Shown piece after piece: positions 1 to 8,735 of a stretch of DNA of 64,000 bases. The notes under the pieces were generated by a model. That model saw nothing but the letters and a program-made list of their open reading frames with translations. It was not told the origin of the DNA and did not search any database. Positions within the stretch are counted from its first letter, which is position 1. Every line of letters starts with the position of its first letter. Position numbers and translations under genes: made by a program. Source of the DNA: Geothrix sp. PMB-07 (lineage in GTDB: Bacteria > Acidobacteriota > Holophagae > Holophagales > Holophagaceae); NCBI RefSeq assembly GCF_030758935.1, contig NZ_CP132333.1, positions 1,054,992 to 1,118,991 on the forward strand. Reading direction: 5' to 3'.

Positions 1-2407
1 CCTGCAGGGCTTTCAGTTCAGCCCGCACGGCGCCGCGGGTGTCATCGCTGAGGTTGGGCTGGAGGATGGCCATGCCCAGGCCGCCGCTGGCGATCTGAGG
101 GGTGGGGGCGCTGTTCAGCAGGGCGCCGAGCTGGTCCAGGGCGGCCCGCTGCAGGTTGCGGCGGTAGGGGTCCACCTTGGCGCCGCTCTGGAGCTCTGTG
201 AAGATGCCACCGCGGAGGTCCAGCAGCAGCTGGCTGGCCGTGTAGGCCTTCTCGGCCAGGAGGCCTTCCTGTTCCTCGAGCCGGGACAGCCGGGCGTGAT
301 CCAGCAGGGTGCTGAGCACGCCCTTCTGGGCCGCCAGCAACCGGACCTGGCCGCTGCCCGCTTCCAGTTTGGCGAGGGTCGCGTGGTCCAGCAGCCAGGT
401 GGGGGTTTTGAAGATGGCGCCATTGAGGTATTTCACGGCCTCGGCCTGGCGCGCCTTGGCGATGGGGCTGAAGCGGCCACCGCTCTGGCCCGCGTGCTTG
501 TTCACGGTGTCGAAGCCGCCCACCAGGTTGGCCACGTGGCCCAGCTCCCGGCGCCACTGTCCCCAGATGGCCTCGTAGAGGTGGCCGAATTCCCGGAAAT
601 CCTCACCGGGCTTCAGGCTGGCCTTGGGCAGCAGGCCCAGCACGCGCTGCAGGTTCTTGGTGCCCAGTGCCGTGGCCTTCACGGGATCGGCATCACCCAC
701 CGCTTCGGTTTCCTCGCCGGGATCCACGCCCGCGGCCCCGGCGGTGGAGAAGCGAAGCCAAGGCTCTGTCTCCTGGACCTTCAGCCATTCGTTGAGCCTG
801 GCCTTCTCGTCATCCGAGGTCTTCGCATCGGGGATGGGCGTGTAGCCCCACTTCACCGCGAAGATGTCGTAGGGGCCGATCTTGGGAATGAGGTCCGCGG
901 GATCGAAGCCATCCTCGGGCTGGGCCACGTAGTTGAAGCGGCTGTAGTCCATGAGGGTGGACACATGGCCCATCTTCTTCACCCAGGCCTTGTCGCGGAT
1001 CTTCTCGAAGGGGTATTGAGAGCTGGCCTTGAAGTTGTGGGGGAAGCCCAAAGAGTGGCCCACCTCGTGCGTGACCACGTAGGCCAGCAGCTCGCCCATG
1101 AGGTCGTCGGGCAGGGGCAGGCTCTGGGCCCGCTTGTCGAGGGGTGCGACCTGGGTGAAGTACCAGTCCCGCTGCAGCTGCAGGATGTTGTGGTACAGCA
1201 CGATGTCGGCTTCCAGGATCTCGCCGCTGCGGGGGTCGCTGATGTGGGGCCCGTAGGCGTTGGCCACGGGCGAAGGCACCCAGCGGATGACGGAGTAGCG
1301 GGCATCGCCGGCGTCGAAATCGGGATCCTGCTCCTTGGTGGGAGCGGGCTTGGCCAGGATGGCGTTCTTGAACCCGGCAGCCTCGAAGGCGGGCTGCCAG
1401 GCCTCCACGCCCTTCTTGATGAAGGGCACCCAGGCGGCGGGGGTGGCGGCATCGATGTAGAACACGATGGGCTTCACGGGTTCGCTGAGGGCGGCCGCGG
1501 GATCCTTCTTCTCCAGGCGCCACCGCGTGATGTAGGTGCGCCGCATCGCTTCATGCTCGTCGCGCCCGTAGTCGGTGTTCCGCACGCTGAAGAAGCCCAG
1601 CCGCTCGTCGAAGACCCGCGGCAGCATGGGCTTTTCGGGGAGCTGGAGGAAGGAATAGAACATGGTCACGGTGCCACTGGTGCCGGGGCGCAGGGTCGGG
1701 GTTCCGAAAGGGGAAGGGCTGGGGGCCCCTGCGGGGCTGAACGGCACGCTGTAGGTCTGCACCGCTTCGACGTTGAGGTTTTCGGGGAAGACCTTCACCT
1801 TGTCCACATAGCTGCGGCTGGGATCGAACATCTGCGCGCCCAGCACCTGGCGGGCGCTGTATTCAGGGACTTCCGAGGTGAAGAGCTTGGTGGCCTCGAT
1901 GACGGGCGATCCATCCTTGGCGAAGGCCTCCACGGGGAAGCTCATGAGGATGGTGTCGGTGTTGTTGGCGGCCACGGCCTTGGCCACGGGCTTGGCGGGG
2001 TCGGCCACGATGGCGTGGGAGACCTGCTGCAGGAGGAGACGGTTCTCCTTCAACACCCAGCGCACCACGTCGGAATCCACCACCTGGCCTGCGTGGTTGA
2101 TGTTGGCGGGCACCCGGTTCGCGGTGACCACCAGCAGCTGTTCCTGCTCCAGCCGGGCCTTGGGAATCTCGAAATAGACCTTGCCCTTCAGCTGATGAAC
2201 CTTGATGAAGCCCTCCTGGCTCTTGGCCTCGGGCGTGATCACCTTGTCGTAGGGCTTGGGCTCGTTGGCTTCGGGCGCGGGAGCCCCGCCGGGACGGGCC
2301 GGAGCGGGGGCGCCAGGCGCTGCCTGGGCGGCAGGGGCGGGGCGCTGGGCGGACAGCAGGCTGGCGCAGAGGGCCAGGGCGAGGCTGGTGAGGGGGCGTG
2401 GGTTCAC
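1..2407 (-). CDS. secreted zinc-dependent metalloprotease (DUF5117/DUF4953 type), C-terminus cut by window edge
   Basis: The reading frame runs open from a GTG at 2407 to the window edge, about 802 residues. The GTG is preceded by AGGAG at good spacing and opens a signal peptide (LTSLALALCASLLSAQ) followed by a Pro/Ala-rich linker. The gluzincin/metzincin-type site HEVGHSLGFPHN begins near residue 447 (H447, E448, H451), so this should be a zinc peptidase acting in the periplasm or outside the cell. Known members of this family have a long N-terminal DUF5117-like part before the catalytic part, and the position of the motif fits. Substrate is unknown. The gene is divergent from the DinB gene at 2510. 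The missing C-terminus lies below position 1. Confidence 0.85.
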   Translation of the reverse strand, partial: MNPRPLTSLALALCASLLSAQRPAPAAQAAPGAPAPARPGGAPAPEANEPKPYDKVITPEAKSQEGFIKVHQLKGKVYFEIPKARLEQEQLLVVTANRVPANINHAGQVVDSDVVRWVLKENRLLLQQVSHAIVADPAKPVAKAVAANNTDTILMSFPVEAFAKDGSPVIEATKLFTSEVPEYSARQVLGAQMFDPSRSYVDKVKVFPENLNVEAVQTYSVPFSPAGAPSPSPFGTPTLRPGTSGTVTMFYSFLQLPEKPMLPRVFDERLGFFSVRNTDYGRDEHEAMRRTYITRWRLEKKDPAAALSEPVKPIVFYIDAATPAAWVPFIKKGVEAWQPAFEAAGFKNAILAKPAPTKEQDPDFDAGDARYSVIRWVPSPVANAYGPHISDPRSGEILEADIVLYHNILQLQRDWYFTQVAPLDKRAQSLPLPDDLMGELLAYVVTHEVGHSLGFPHNFKASSQYPFEKIRDKAWVKKMGHVSTLMDYSRFNYVAQPEDGFDPADLIPKIGPYDIFAVKWGYTPIPDAKTSDDEKARLNEWLKVQETEPWLRFSTAGAAGVDPGEETEAVGDADPVKATALGTKNLQRVLGLLPKASLKPGEDFREFGHLYEAIWGQWRRELGHVANLVGGFDTVNKHAGQSGGRFSPIAKARQAEAVKYLNGAIFKTPTWLLDHATLAKLEAGSGQVRLLAAQKGVLSTLLDHARLSRLEEQEGLLAEKAYTASQLLLDLRGGIFTELQSGAKVDPYRRNLQRAALDQLGALLNSAPTPQIASGGLGMAILQPNLSDDTRGAVRAELKALQ

Positions 2408-2509
2408 GGCAGGCTCCTGGAGGGATTGTCCCAAATGAAAACACATTTGCCTCGCATGATGAGGCTTCAATTTTCAGGCGACCCGCGCATGCTGTAAGCG
2501 AGGTGAACC

Positions 2510-2995
2510 ATGCCCTTCGATGCCGCGACCCGGGAGTCCTACCTCCGCCGCTATTCGGAAGGGGCCTCGCTGCTGCGCCAGGCCTGGGAGGAGGTGCCTG
2601 CCGAGGCCCGCACCTGGCGGCCCGCGGAAGGCAAGTGGAGCGCCCACGAGGTGGTGGCCCACTGCGCCGATTCCGAAACCTATTCGGCCATCCGCATCAG
2701 GCTGCTGCTGGCGGAGGCAGAGCCTTTCATCGTGGGCTACGATGAGAATGCCTGGGCGCAGCGCTTCGACTACCACGCCTCGGACCCCGAACTGGCCCTG
2801 CGCCTGGTGGAGATGGTGCGGTCCTACACCTCCGCCATGTTGGCCCGCCTGCCGGAGGAAGCCTGGGGCCGCATGGGCCGCCACAGCCACAGCGGGCCCT
2901 ACGGCACGGACGACTGGCTGCGCAGTTATGGAGAACATCTGGAAATCCACGCCGCCCAGATCCGCCGCAACCTGACAGCCTGGCAGTCCCGATAG
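2510..2995 (+). CDS. DinB-like four-helix-bundle protein
   Basis: This 161-residue protein carries the His triad of DinB/YfiT-type metal-binding bundles: H51 (in the AHEVVAHCADSE region) and H143/H147 in HLEIHAAQI near the C-terminus. Family members bind a divalent metal and some are thiol-dependent transferases; the reaction here cannot be read from the sequence. The start has a GAGGTG ribosome binding site 6 to 8 bases upstream. It is the first gene of a compact run with a tautomerase and an arylamine N-acetyltransferase, which suggests small-molecule detoxification (inference). The name reflects homology to DinB of Bacillus, not DNA polymerase IV. Confidence 0.8.
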   Translation: MPFDAATRESYLRRYSEGASLLRQAWEEVPAEARTWRPAEGKWSAHEVVAHCADSETYSAIRIRLLLAEAEPFIVGYDENAWAQRFDYHASDPELALRLVEMVRSYTSAMLARLPEEAWGRMGRHSHSGPYGTDDWLRSYGEHLEIHAAQIRRNLTAWQSR

Positions 2996-3011
2996 ACCCC
3001 CCGGAGGCCCC

Positions 3012-3392
3012 ATGCCCCTCGTCCGCATCTCCCACCGCAGTGGCCTTTCCGAAGCCTATCGCCAGGCCCTGTCGGATGGCGTGCAGGAAGCCATGGCCAG
3101 CACGGTGAACGTGCCCGCCGACGACCGCTTCCATATCCTCACCGAACACGCCTCGGGCCTGGTGTTCGACGCGCACTACCTGGGCATCGAACGCTCGCCG
3201 GAATGGGTCGCCATTCAGATCACCCTGCGCAAGGGGCGCACGGTGGAGATGAAGCAGGCGCTCTACCGCCGCATCGTGGAGAACCTCGCCGCCAAACCCG
3301 GGGTGCGCCCCGAGGATGTGCTGATCTGCCTGGTGGAGAACGATCTGCCGGATTGGTCCTTCGGCAACGGCGTGGCCCAGTATGTCCGCTGA
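3012..3392 (+). CDS. tautomerase family protein
   Basis: A 126-residue protein beginning Met-Pro-Leu-Val-Arg. Proline directly after the initiator Met is the catalytic base of the 4-oxalocrotonate tautomerase superfamily once Met is removed. The length matches the longer tautomerase subgroup rather than the ~62-residue 4-OT enzymes. GGAGG lies upstream of the ATG. The gene starts 16 bases after the DinB gene, and its 3' end overlaps the N-acetyltransferase start by 11 bases, so the three are probably co-transcribed and translationally coupled. Substrate unknown. Confidence 0.8.
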   Translation: MPLVRISHRSGLSEAYRQALSDGVQEAMASTVNVPADDRFHILTEHASGLVFDAHYLGIERSPEWVAIQITLRKGRTVEMKQALYRRIVENLAAKPGVRPEDVLICLVENDLPDWSFGNGVAQYVR

Positions 3393-4179
3393 ATTCGACC
3401 TCGCCGCCTACCTGCGGCGCATTGGACTTGCGTCGGCTCCCGCGCTGAATTGGGACGGACTGGGCGCCCTGCACCTGGCCCACCTCCAGCACATCCCCTT
3501 CGAGAACCTGGATGTGCAGCTGGGCCGCCCCATCCGGCTGGACGTGGCCTCGCTCCAGGCCAAGCTGGTCCAGGGCCGGCGCGGCGGCTACTGCTTCGAG
3601 CAGAACCGGCTCTTTGCCACGGCCCTGGAGATGCTGGGTTTTCCGGTCATCACCTGCGAGGCCCGTGTGCGCCGGGGCGCCATGCGCCTGCTGCCCCGCA
3701 CCCACATGATGCTGCTGGTGGAGCTGGAGGGCCGGACTTGGCTGTGTGATGTGGGCTTTGGCGGAGACGGCATCCTGCTGCCCGTGCCGCTCGACGGCGA
3801 GGAGCGCGTCCAGTTCCTCAACCGCTACCGCGTGGTGGCCGAAGGCTCGCTCTGTGTGCTTCAGGTGCTTCGCATGGGCGCCTGGGAGGATCTCTACGCC
3901 TTCGAGCCGGCCGAGCGGTTCGCCGTCGACTACGAGATGGCCAACCACTACACCAGCAGCCATCCCGAGTCGGGTTTCGTCAAAACCCTCACCGCCCAGA
4001 TCTGCAGCCCCGACGTGCGCCGCTACCTGCGCAACCTGACCTACAGCGAGGCCCGTGGCGATGCGGTGGAGGGCCGGGAGCTGGCCCCGGAGGAGGTGGC
4101 TCCCCTGCTGCGCGAGGTCTTTGGCATCGAGGTGCCTGCCGGTGGGCCCCACCAGCTCGTCAATGGTCTGCTGATCTGA
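3382..4179 (+). CDS. nat: arylamine N-acetyltransferase
   Basis: A 265-residue protein with the complete Cys-His-Asp triad of the NAT family: C71 in RRGGYCFEQN, H108 in PRTHMMLLVE and D123 in WLCDVGFGG. Length and the N-terminal HIPFENLDV signature are typical. NATs move acetyl from acetyl-CoA to arylamines, hydrazines or aromatic amine intermediates in the cytosol. The start lies inside the end of the tautomerase gene, so translation is likely coupled. It ends 22 bases before the convergent SDR gene. Confidence 0.93.
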   Translation: MSAEFDLAAYLRRIGLASAPALNWDGLGALHLAHLQHIPFENLDVQLGRPIRLDVASLQAKLVQGRRGGYCFEQNRLFATALEMLGFPVITCEARVRRGAMRLLPRTHMMLLVELEGRTWLCDVGFGGDGILLPVPLDGEERVQFLNRYRVVAEGSLCVLQVLRMGAWEDLYAFEPAERFAVDYEMANHYTSSHPESGFVKTLTAQICSPDVRRYLRNLTYSEARGDAVEGRELAPEEVAPLLREVFGIEVPAGGPHQLVNGLLI

Positions 4180-4201
4180 CTCGGCCTGAATCTGACGGCC
4201 C

Positions 4202-4873
4202 TTACCAGTCGATGCGCTGCCCGTCGCGCCAGAAGCCGCCGCTGATTTCAGGCCCGGCCTTCAACACCAGCCAGAGGATGCTGTCGGCGCCCTGCTGAAG
4301 GCTGCGGGGCGCCTCGGGCCCGCCCATGTCCGTGCGCACCCAGCCGGGGCAGACCGCGTTCACGGCGATGCCGCGCGGCTTCAGCGCCGCGGCCAGTTGA
4401 ACGGTGATGGCGTTGAGGGCCGTCTTCGAGATGCAGTAGGCGGGTGCCCAGTTGGAAGGCACCGACAGCTGGCCCCCGCCGCTGCTCACGTTCACGATGC
4501 GGCCGCCCTTGGGCATGAGGGGTGTCAGGGCCTGGCTCAGCGCCAGAGGCCCCAGGGCATTCGTTTCCAGGGTGCGGCGCAGTACGGCGGGATCCAGCGT
4601 AAGCACTTCCCCCATCTGATCGAGGAGGATGCCGGCGTTGTTCACCAGCACATCCAACCGGCCATGGCGGGCTAGGATGGCGGCAGCGGCGGCGGCGATG
4701 GAAGTCGGATCGCACATGTCCAGCGGCTGCACCTCCGCGCCTGGCAGTGGCTTCATCCTGGCTGGATCCCGCACGCCGGCGAGCACCGTGAAACCCTCCT
4801 CCACCAGACGGCGGGCCACTTCGCGGCCCAGGCCCCGGGAGGCGCCGGTGATGAGGGCGATGGGTGCAGGCAT
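4202..4873 (-). CDS. short-chain dehydrogenase/reductase
   Basis: A 223-residue classical SDR: NAD(P)-binding TGASRGLG at residues 9-16, NNAG at 78-81, catalytic Ser at 130/131 (NVSSGG), and Y146-x3-K150 (YCISK), followed by PGWVRTDMGG. The start at 4873 is chosen because GAGG lies 6 to 9 bases upstream and homology begins there; a longer in-frame start would run into the divergent gene at 4908. Substrate is unknown; carbonyl-reductase-like SDRs of this size act on many small ketones and aldehydes. Confidence 0.9.
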   Translation of the reverse strand: MPAPIALITGASRGLGREVARRLVEEGFTVLAGVRDPARMKPLPGAEVQPLDMCDPTSIAAAAAAILARHGRLDVLVNNAGILLDQMGEVLTLDPAVLRRTLETNALGPLALSQALTPLMPKGGRIVNVSSGGGQLSVPSNWAPAYCISKTALNAITVQLAAALKPRGIAVNAVCPGWVRTDMGGPEAPRSLQQGADSILWLVLKAGPEISGGFWRDGQRIDW

Positions 4874-4907
4874 GGTGTCCTCGGGGGGAGACATGAAATG
4901 ATAGGGC

Positions 4908-5387
4908 ATGTCCAAAGCGCCCTCCACCCAGGCCACGCGGCTGCTGAAACAGGCCGGAGTCTCCTACACGGAGCACCTCTACCGCTACGAGGACAAGGGC
5001 GGAACGGCGGTGAGCGCCCGGGAGCTGGCGGTGGAAGAGCACGCGGTCATCAAGACGCTCGTGATGGAGGACGACAAGGGCTCGCCCCTCATCATCCTCA
5101 TGCACGGGGACCGAGAAGTGAGCACCAAGGAGCTGGCCCGCCAGATCGGCGCGAAAGCGGTGCAGCCCTGCAAGCCCGAGGTGGCCAACCGCCACAGCGG
5201 CTACCTGGTGGGCGGCACCAGCCCGCTGGGGACGAAGAAGGCCATGCCTGTGTATGCCGAGGCCTCGATATTAGATTTGGACCGCATCTACCTCAACGGC
5301 GGCAGCCGTGGCTTTCTGGTGGGGCTCGATCCGAGGGACCTGGATCAGGTCCTCAGAGTGAATCGCGTGCAGGTGGCGATTCCCTAA
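4908..5387 (+). CDS. YbaK/EbsC-type aminoacyl-tRNA deacylase (Cys-tRNA(Pro) deacylase-like)
   Basis: A 159-residue YbaK-domain protein. The N-terminal region (LLKQAGVSYTEHLYRYEDKGG) and the GTSPLGTKKAMPVY block resemble EbsC/YbaK enzymes, which hydrolyse mischarged Cys-tRNA(Pro) and related misacylated tRNAs in the cytosol. The lysine in the VIKTLVM segment corresponds to the conserved YbaK lysine. It is divergent from the SDR, with only 34 bases between start codons, so the two promoters must overlap. Exact tRNA specificity cannot be decided from sequence. Confidence 0.85.
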   Translation: MSKAPSTQATRLLKQAGVSYTEHLYRYEDKGGTAVSARELAVEEHAVIKTLVMEDDKGSPLIILMHGDREVSTKELARQIGAKAVQPCKPEVANRHSGYLVGGTSPLGTKKAMPVYAEASILDLDRIYLNGGSRGFLVGLDPRDLDQVLRVNRVQVAIP

Positions 5388-5516
5388 AGTGTTAAACCCG
5401 TGGGCCTGCTCTCCGCAAGTCAAGTGATCTTCCCGTCACGAATGAAGCCATGATTGTTTGGACACCCCTTTTGGGTTCCACAGGTGTAGGCTGGCTCTTC
5501 TTCCCCGGAGACCACC

Positions 5517-6095
5517 ATGAAGACGACTGTTTTTTCCCTCCTTCTCGCCCTGCCTCTGGCGGCCCAGGCACCCGCCACCCCGGCGGCGGCTCCCGCCCCC
5601 GCGGCTGAGCCCACCGTCGGCGCCGCCATCGATGGCACCTACCAGTTCGTTCCCGGCCAGTTCATCTCCGCGGCCGAGGCCATGCCCGAGGACAAGTACC
5701 CCTTCGCCCCCACCCAGGGCGAGTTCAAAGGTGTGAAGACCTTCGCCCAGCAGGTGAAGCACGTCGCCGCCGTGAACTTCGCCATGGGGGCCATGATCCT
5801 GGGCGAGAAGCCCTCCGCAGGCATGGGGGAGATGGAAATGGGTCCGGCCGACCTCAAGACCAAGGCCGAGATCGTGAAGTACCTGAAGGATTCCTTCGCC
5901 TATGCCCGGAAGGCCATCCAGGGCATCACGGCCCAGAACGGCAGCCGCCCCATCAAGAATCCCTTCGGCCAGGGACCGGACTGGACCCCCATCGGCGTGG
6001 CCACACTGCTGGCCTTCCATGGCATGGACCACTACGGCCAGATGGTGGAGTACCTCCGCATGAACGGCATCGTGCCGCCCGCCAGCCGACGCTAG
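5517..6095 (+). CDS. secreted DinB-like protein
   Basis: A 192-residue protein with a clear signal peptide (MKTTVFSLLLALPLAAQA) and an Ala/Pro linker before a DinB-like helical bundle: QVKHVAAVNFAMG early and the GMDHYGQMVEYLRMNG end, the usual HxxxH-type C-terminal motif here reading FHGMDHYGQ. A GGAG site precedes the ATG. Export of a DinB bundle is common in Acidobacteriota and Bacteroidota, but the function is not known. A terminator-like hairpin follows the stop codon, so it is probably monocistronic. Confidence 0.75.
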   Translation: MKTTVFSLLLALPLAAQAPATPAAAPAPAAEPTVGAAIDGTYQFVPGQFISAAEAMPEDKYPFAPTQGEFKGVKTFAQQVKHVAAVNFAMGAMILGEKPSAGMGEMEMGPADLKTKAEIVKYLKDSFAYARKAIQGITAQNGSRPIKNPFGQGPDWTPIGVATLLAFHGMDHYGQMVEYLRMNGIVPPASRR

Positions 6096-6115
6096 CGCAT
6101 CAAGCTTGAGAACCA

Positions 6116-6153
6116 GAGAGGGCGTGGATCTGCCAGGGTTCACGCCCTTTCTC
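6116..6153 (+). terminator. hairpin after the secreted DinB gene
   Basis: GAGAGGGCGTG pairs with CACGCCCTTTCTC across a 15-base loop, with a small bulge, and is followed by TT. It lies 20 bases after the stop at 6095 and before the metallophosphoesterase start. The T-tract is short, so it may be only a weak intrinsic terminator. Confidence 0.6.
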
Positions 6154-6202
6154 TTGATGGGACGTTTTCCGATTCTTCCAGGGTCCGTGCCATCCTTTTC
6201 AG

Positions 6203-7288
6203 ATGCGCCGCTGGATGTCCTTCGCCTTCCTTCTTGCAGCCCTGGTGGCCCTGGCCCCGGGCATCCGGGCCCAAGTGCCTGCCCCAGTGGCGGCCACGGA
6301 GGCTCTGTCGGATGGCCCCCATGTGCTGTGGCATGGATCGAAAGCTGATGTGTTGATGGTGCGCGAGGGTCGCCTGGAGAAGGCCGCCCTTGGGGCCAAG
6401 GGAATGTTGGCCCTTCCGGGGTTGCCCCCCCTCAAGCTCAATCCGACAGGGCCTCGGGCTCCGCTGGCGGATGTGCCCGGCTCCGACCAGGTGGCCGCCG
6501 TTAGTGACATCCACGGGAACCTTCAGGGCCTGCTCACGCTGCTGAGGGCCCACAAGATCATCGACGCGGCGAACCGCTGGACCTTCGGCAAGGGCCAACT
6601 GGTGGTGGCAGGGGACGTGATGGACCGCGGGCCCCAGGTCACCGAGGCCTACTGGCTGCTGCGCAGCCTGGAGGCCCAGGCTTTGAAGCGGGGCGGCCGG
6701 GTCCACCTGGTGATGGGCAACCATGAATCGATGATGCTCACCGGCGATCAGCGCTACGTGAATCCCAAGTACAAGCAGCTTTCAGCCGGACTCCTGCCCG
6801 GTCTGGATGTGCTCTATGGCCCCGACAGCGAGGTGGGCCGTTGGCTGCGGCTGCGTCCGGCCCTCGTTCGTGTGGGACGCACCCTGTTCATGCATGGCGG
6901 TATCTCGCCGCAGTTGCTGGCCAGCAAGCCCAGCCTTCAGACTGTGAACGAAAGCCTGGCGGCCCTCTGGAAGCCCGGGGCTTCAGAGGAGGCCCGCAAA
7001 ACCATGCTGGGCGCCCATGGGCCCCTCTGGTACCGCGGTCTCATCCCCGGCGCCGATACCAAATTGGGGGACGCTTCGCCGGAACACGTACAGGCACTGC
7101 TGCAGGCCTTCGACGCGGACCGCGTGGTGGTGGGCCACTCCACCCTCGATGCGGTGACCGCCTTCCACGAAGGCCGGGTCATCGGTGTGGATGCAGGCCT
7201 CAAGGATGGCAAGGGCGGGGAACTGTTGCTCCTGGAGAAAGGGAAGGCCTTCCGCGGCCTGCCCGATGGCACCAGGCTGGCGCTCTAG
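6203..7288 (+). CDS. secreted metallophosphoesterase (Shelph-like PPP phosphatase)
   Basis: A 361-residue protein with a signal peptide (residues 1-23, ending GIRA). It carries the calcineurin-like metal-binding motifs in order: SDIHGN (D102, H104), GDVMDRG (D138) and GNHES (173-177), then the HGGIS and GHSTLD histidine motifs. The GDxxDRG/GNHE arrangement is that of PPP-type phosphatases, closest in layout to Shewanella-like (Shelph) enzymes. It probably dephosphorylates a protein or small phosphoester in the periplasm. It is convergent with the next gene, with 3 bases between the stops. Confidence 0.88.
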   Translation: MRRWMSFAFLLAALVALAPGIRAQVPAPVAATEALSDGPHVLWHGSKADVLMVREGRLEKAALGAKGMLALPGLPPLKLNPTGPRAPLADVPGSDQVAAVSDIHGNLQGLLTLLRAHKIIDAANRWTFGKGQLVVAGDVMDRGPQVTEAYWLLRSLEAQALKRGGRVHLVMGNHESMMLTGDQRYVNPKYKQLSAGLLPGLDVLYGPDSEVGRWLRLRPALVRVGRTLFMHGGISPQLLASKPSLQTVNESLAALWKPGASEEARKTMLGAHGPLWYRGLIPGADTKLGDASPEHVQALLQAFDADRVVVGHSTLDAVTAFHEGRVIGVDAGLKDGKGGELLLLEKGKAFRGLPDGTRLAL

Positions 7289-7291
7289 CCG

Positions 7292-7921
7292 CTACTTCTC
7301 ATCCCGCTCGTAGGACCGTGTCAGCCAGGCCCGCGCGGCTTCCAGGTCCCCCTCGGTGGTCAGCTCCAGCTTGTGCGTGATGCGGTCCTGCTTCCTGAAC
7401 CCGCCGGTATCCTTCAGCCGGCCGCTGGGGTCGGTTACGGCGGCAGGGTCGCCCAGGGCCAGGCCCAGGTCCAGGCGGCTGGCGAAGGGCTTCACCTCGG
7501 CGAAGACATGATTCCGGTAGAAGGGAACGATGGTTTCGCAGGGGCAGATGCGCACGTCTGCCCCCAGGCCTCGGGCCAGGGTGACAGCTGCTTCGAAGAG
7601 CGGGCGCAGGGCCGCCTTCTTGCCGCTGTACTGCGCCTCCACATAACGGGGCGCGGCGGCCAGGTAGCCTTCCGGGGTGTCATCGAAGGCGAAGCCAGGT
7701 TGAGCCTCCGCCCTCTGAACCACGAACAGGGCCTGGTTGGTGCCCAGGCCCTGGCCCTTGAGCCAGGCCTTCGCATCCGCTGGGGCCGTCGCCTGGACGA
7801 GGGCGACCCACTCCTCCACCGTCCGCCCCGTCTTCGCCTTGAAGTTGGCGAGGATGGCCTGCACGTAGGCCACGCTGGGATGCAGATCGTAGGGGGCCGA
7901 GGGACCGGAGGATGTCGCCAT
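7292..7921 (-). CDS. DUF4287/DUF5655-type protein of unknown function
   Basis: A 209-residue cytosolic protein. The N-terminal part (about residues 10-60; ILANFKAKTGRTVEEWVAL then KAWLKGQGLGTNQA) resembles DUF4287, and the C-terminal half (RICPCETIVPFYRNHVFAEVKP) resembles DUF5655, a combination often seen in one protein. The start at 7921 has GGAG 8 bases upstream; the longer in-frame ATG at 7966 has no ribosome binding site. No catalytic motif is evident and no function is assigned. Confidence 0.75.
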   Translation of the reverse strand: MATSSGPSAPYDLHPSVAYVQAILANFKAKTGRTVEEWVALVQATAPADAKAWLKGQGLGTNQALFVVQRAEAQPGFAFDDTPEGYLAAAPRYVEAQYSGKKAALRPLFEAAVTLARGLGADVRICPCETIVPFYRNHVFAEVKPFASRLDLGLALGDPAAVTDPSGRLKDTGGFRKQDRITHKLELTTEGDLEAARAWLTRSYERDEK

Positions 7922-8019
7922 GGGGAGCTCCGATCTGAGTGTATCCCCGGGGATCACCCTGGCCATTCAATCCGGGCAGCGGCTTCCTGCTCAGGGCCAT
8001 GCCCTTCTGCGCGGACGCA

Positions 8020-8433
8020 TCAATCCTGGATGAGATCGCGGCGGTCGACCAGTTTGAAGAATCGCCCCTTCCATTGCACGCCCTGCCCCGAGGGATCGGC
8101 CTGGACCCTGGCCGGATCGATCCGCTCGGGCTTGCTTCGCCCATGTTCCTTGGGGAAAAGGAAGACCTGCTCGATCTTAAGGAACCCCTCACCCTGTTCA
8201 GGCAGCATGATGTAGCGCGCCAGCCAATGGGTATCGTCAGAATAGGCTTCGTATCCGTAGTGGCGGCAATCGGGGTCCGCAAGCACATGGGATTCCATGC
8301 GCAGCCAATCAGGCGGAAAGGGCTCGGCGTGCAGGGCGGGAATGATCCCGGACGCCCGGACTCCCGTCGGTTCCAGGGGCGTTGCCTCCCCGGGGGCGAG
8401 AACAAGAAGAAGGCTTATAAGCGGGTTCAACAT
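8020..8433 (-). CDS. small secreted protein of unknown function
   Basis: A 137-residue product if started at the ATG at 8433 (AGGA eight bases upstream); an in-frame ATG at 8442 is the alternative. The N-terminus MLNPLISLLLVLAPGEA looks like a signal peptide. The mature part contains HYGYEAYSDDTHWLARY and ends KLVDRRDLIQD, with no recognised domain. It shares orientation with the DUF4287 gene 98 bases downstream. Codon use looks like that of its neighbours, so it is probably real, but this is a weak call. Confidence 0.55.
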   Translation of the reverse strand: MLNPLISLLLVLAPGEATPLEPTGVRASGIIPALHAEPFPPDWLRMESHVLADPDCRHYGYEAYSDDTHWLARYIMLPEQGEGFLKIEQVFLFPKEHGRSKPERIDPARVQADPSGQGVQWKGRFFKLVDRRDLIQD

Positions 8434-8735
8434 GCGGTTCATCCTGGCTGGGGTTTCAATCCCTGAAGCCCTAATCATTCTCCCAGCTCTGCTTGGAACA
8501 GGGGTGTCCGGATGGTGACTTCTCTGGAATGAGGCCCAGGCTTCAGGCCGACGCCTCTCCCCTCCGGGCGGTGCCCAACGGCTTCTCACCAAGGCCGATC
8601 CTCGATGGGACGGCTACCGGGCCGGTGTCGCTGTGATGACCGTCATCGATTTCCCGCGACCACTCTGGGGCCGTGCTACCTTCCCACCCAACCCATCCCA
8701 CATCCAGCCACCGCATTCCGTTCTAGGAGCCTTCC
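8434..8735. other. intergenic region between divergent genes
   Basis: About 300 bases separate the small secreted-protein gene (minus) from the acyl-CoA synthetase gene (plus). No credible ORF or RNA was seen. It holds the palindrome at 8635-8647 and the ribosome binding site TAGGAG a few bases before 8736. No consensus sigma-70 promoter could be picked with confidence. Confidence 0.6.
8635..8647. promoter_or_regulatory. candidate operator palindrome upstream of the acyl-CoA synthetase
   Basis: GATGAC-C-GTCATC is a perfect 6+1+6 inverted repeat about 89 bases upstream of the start at 8736. Position and symmetry fit a dimeric regulator site; no specific regulator is recognised. Only one copy was noticed, so chance cannot be excluded. 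Confidence 0.35.

Noticed and set aside
296-2497. Long plus-strand frame of over 700 codons opposite the metalloprotease
   Set aside because: Gly/His/Val-rich translation with no domain; it is the antisense of a gene with signal peptide and HEVGH site, a common artefact at high GC.
2510-2995. DNA polymerase IV (DinB) or SOS gene
   Set aside because: The protein is a small His-triad bundle named after Bacillus DinB; no polymerase motif and no LexA box.
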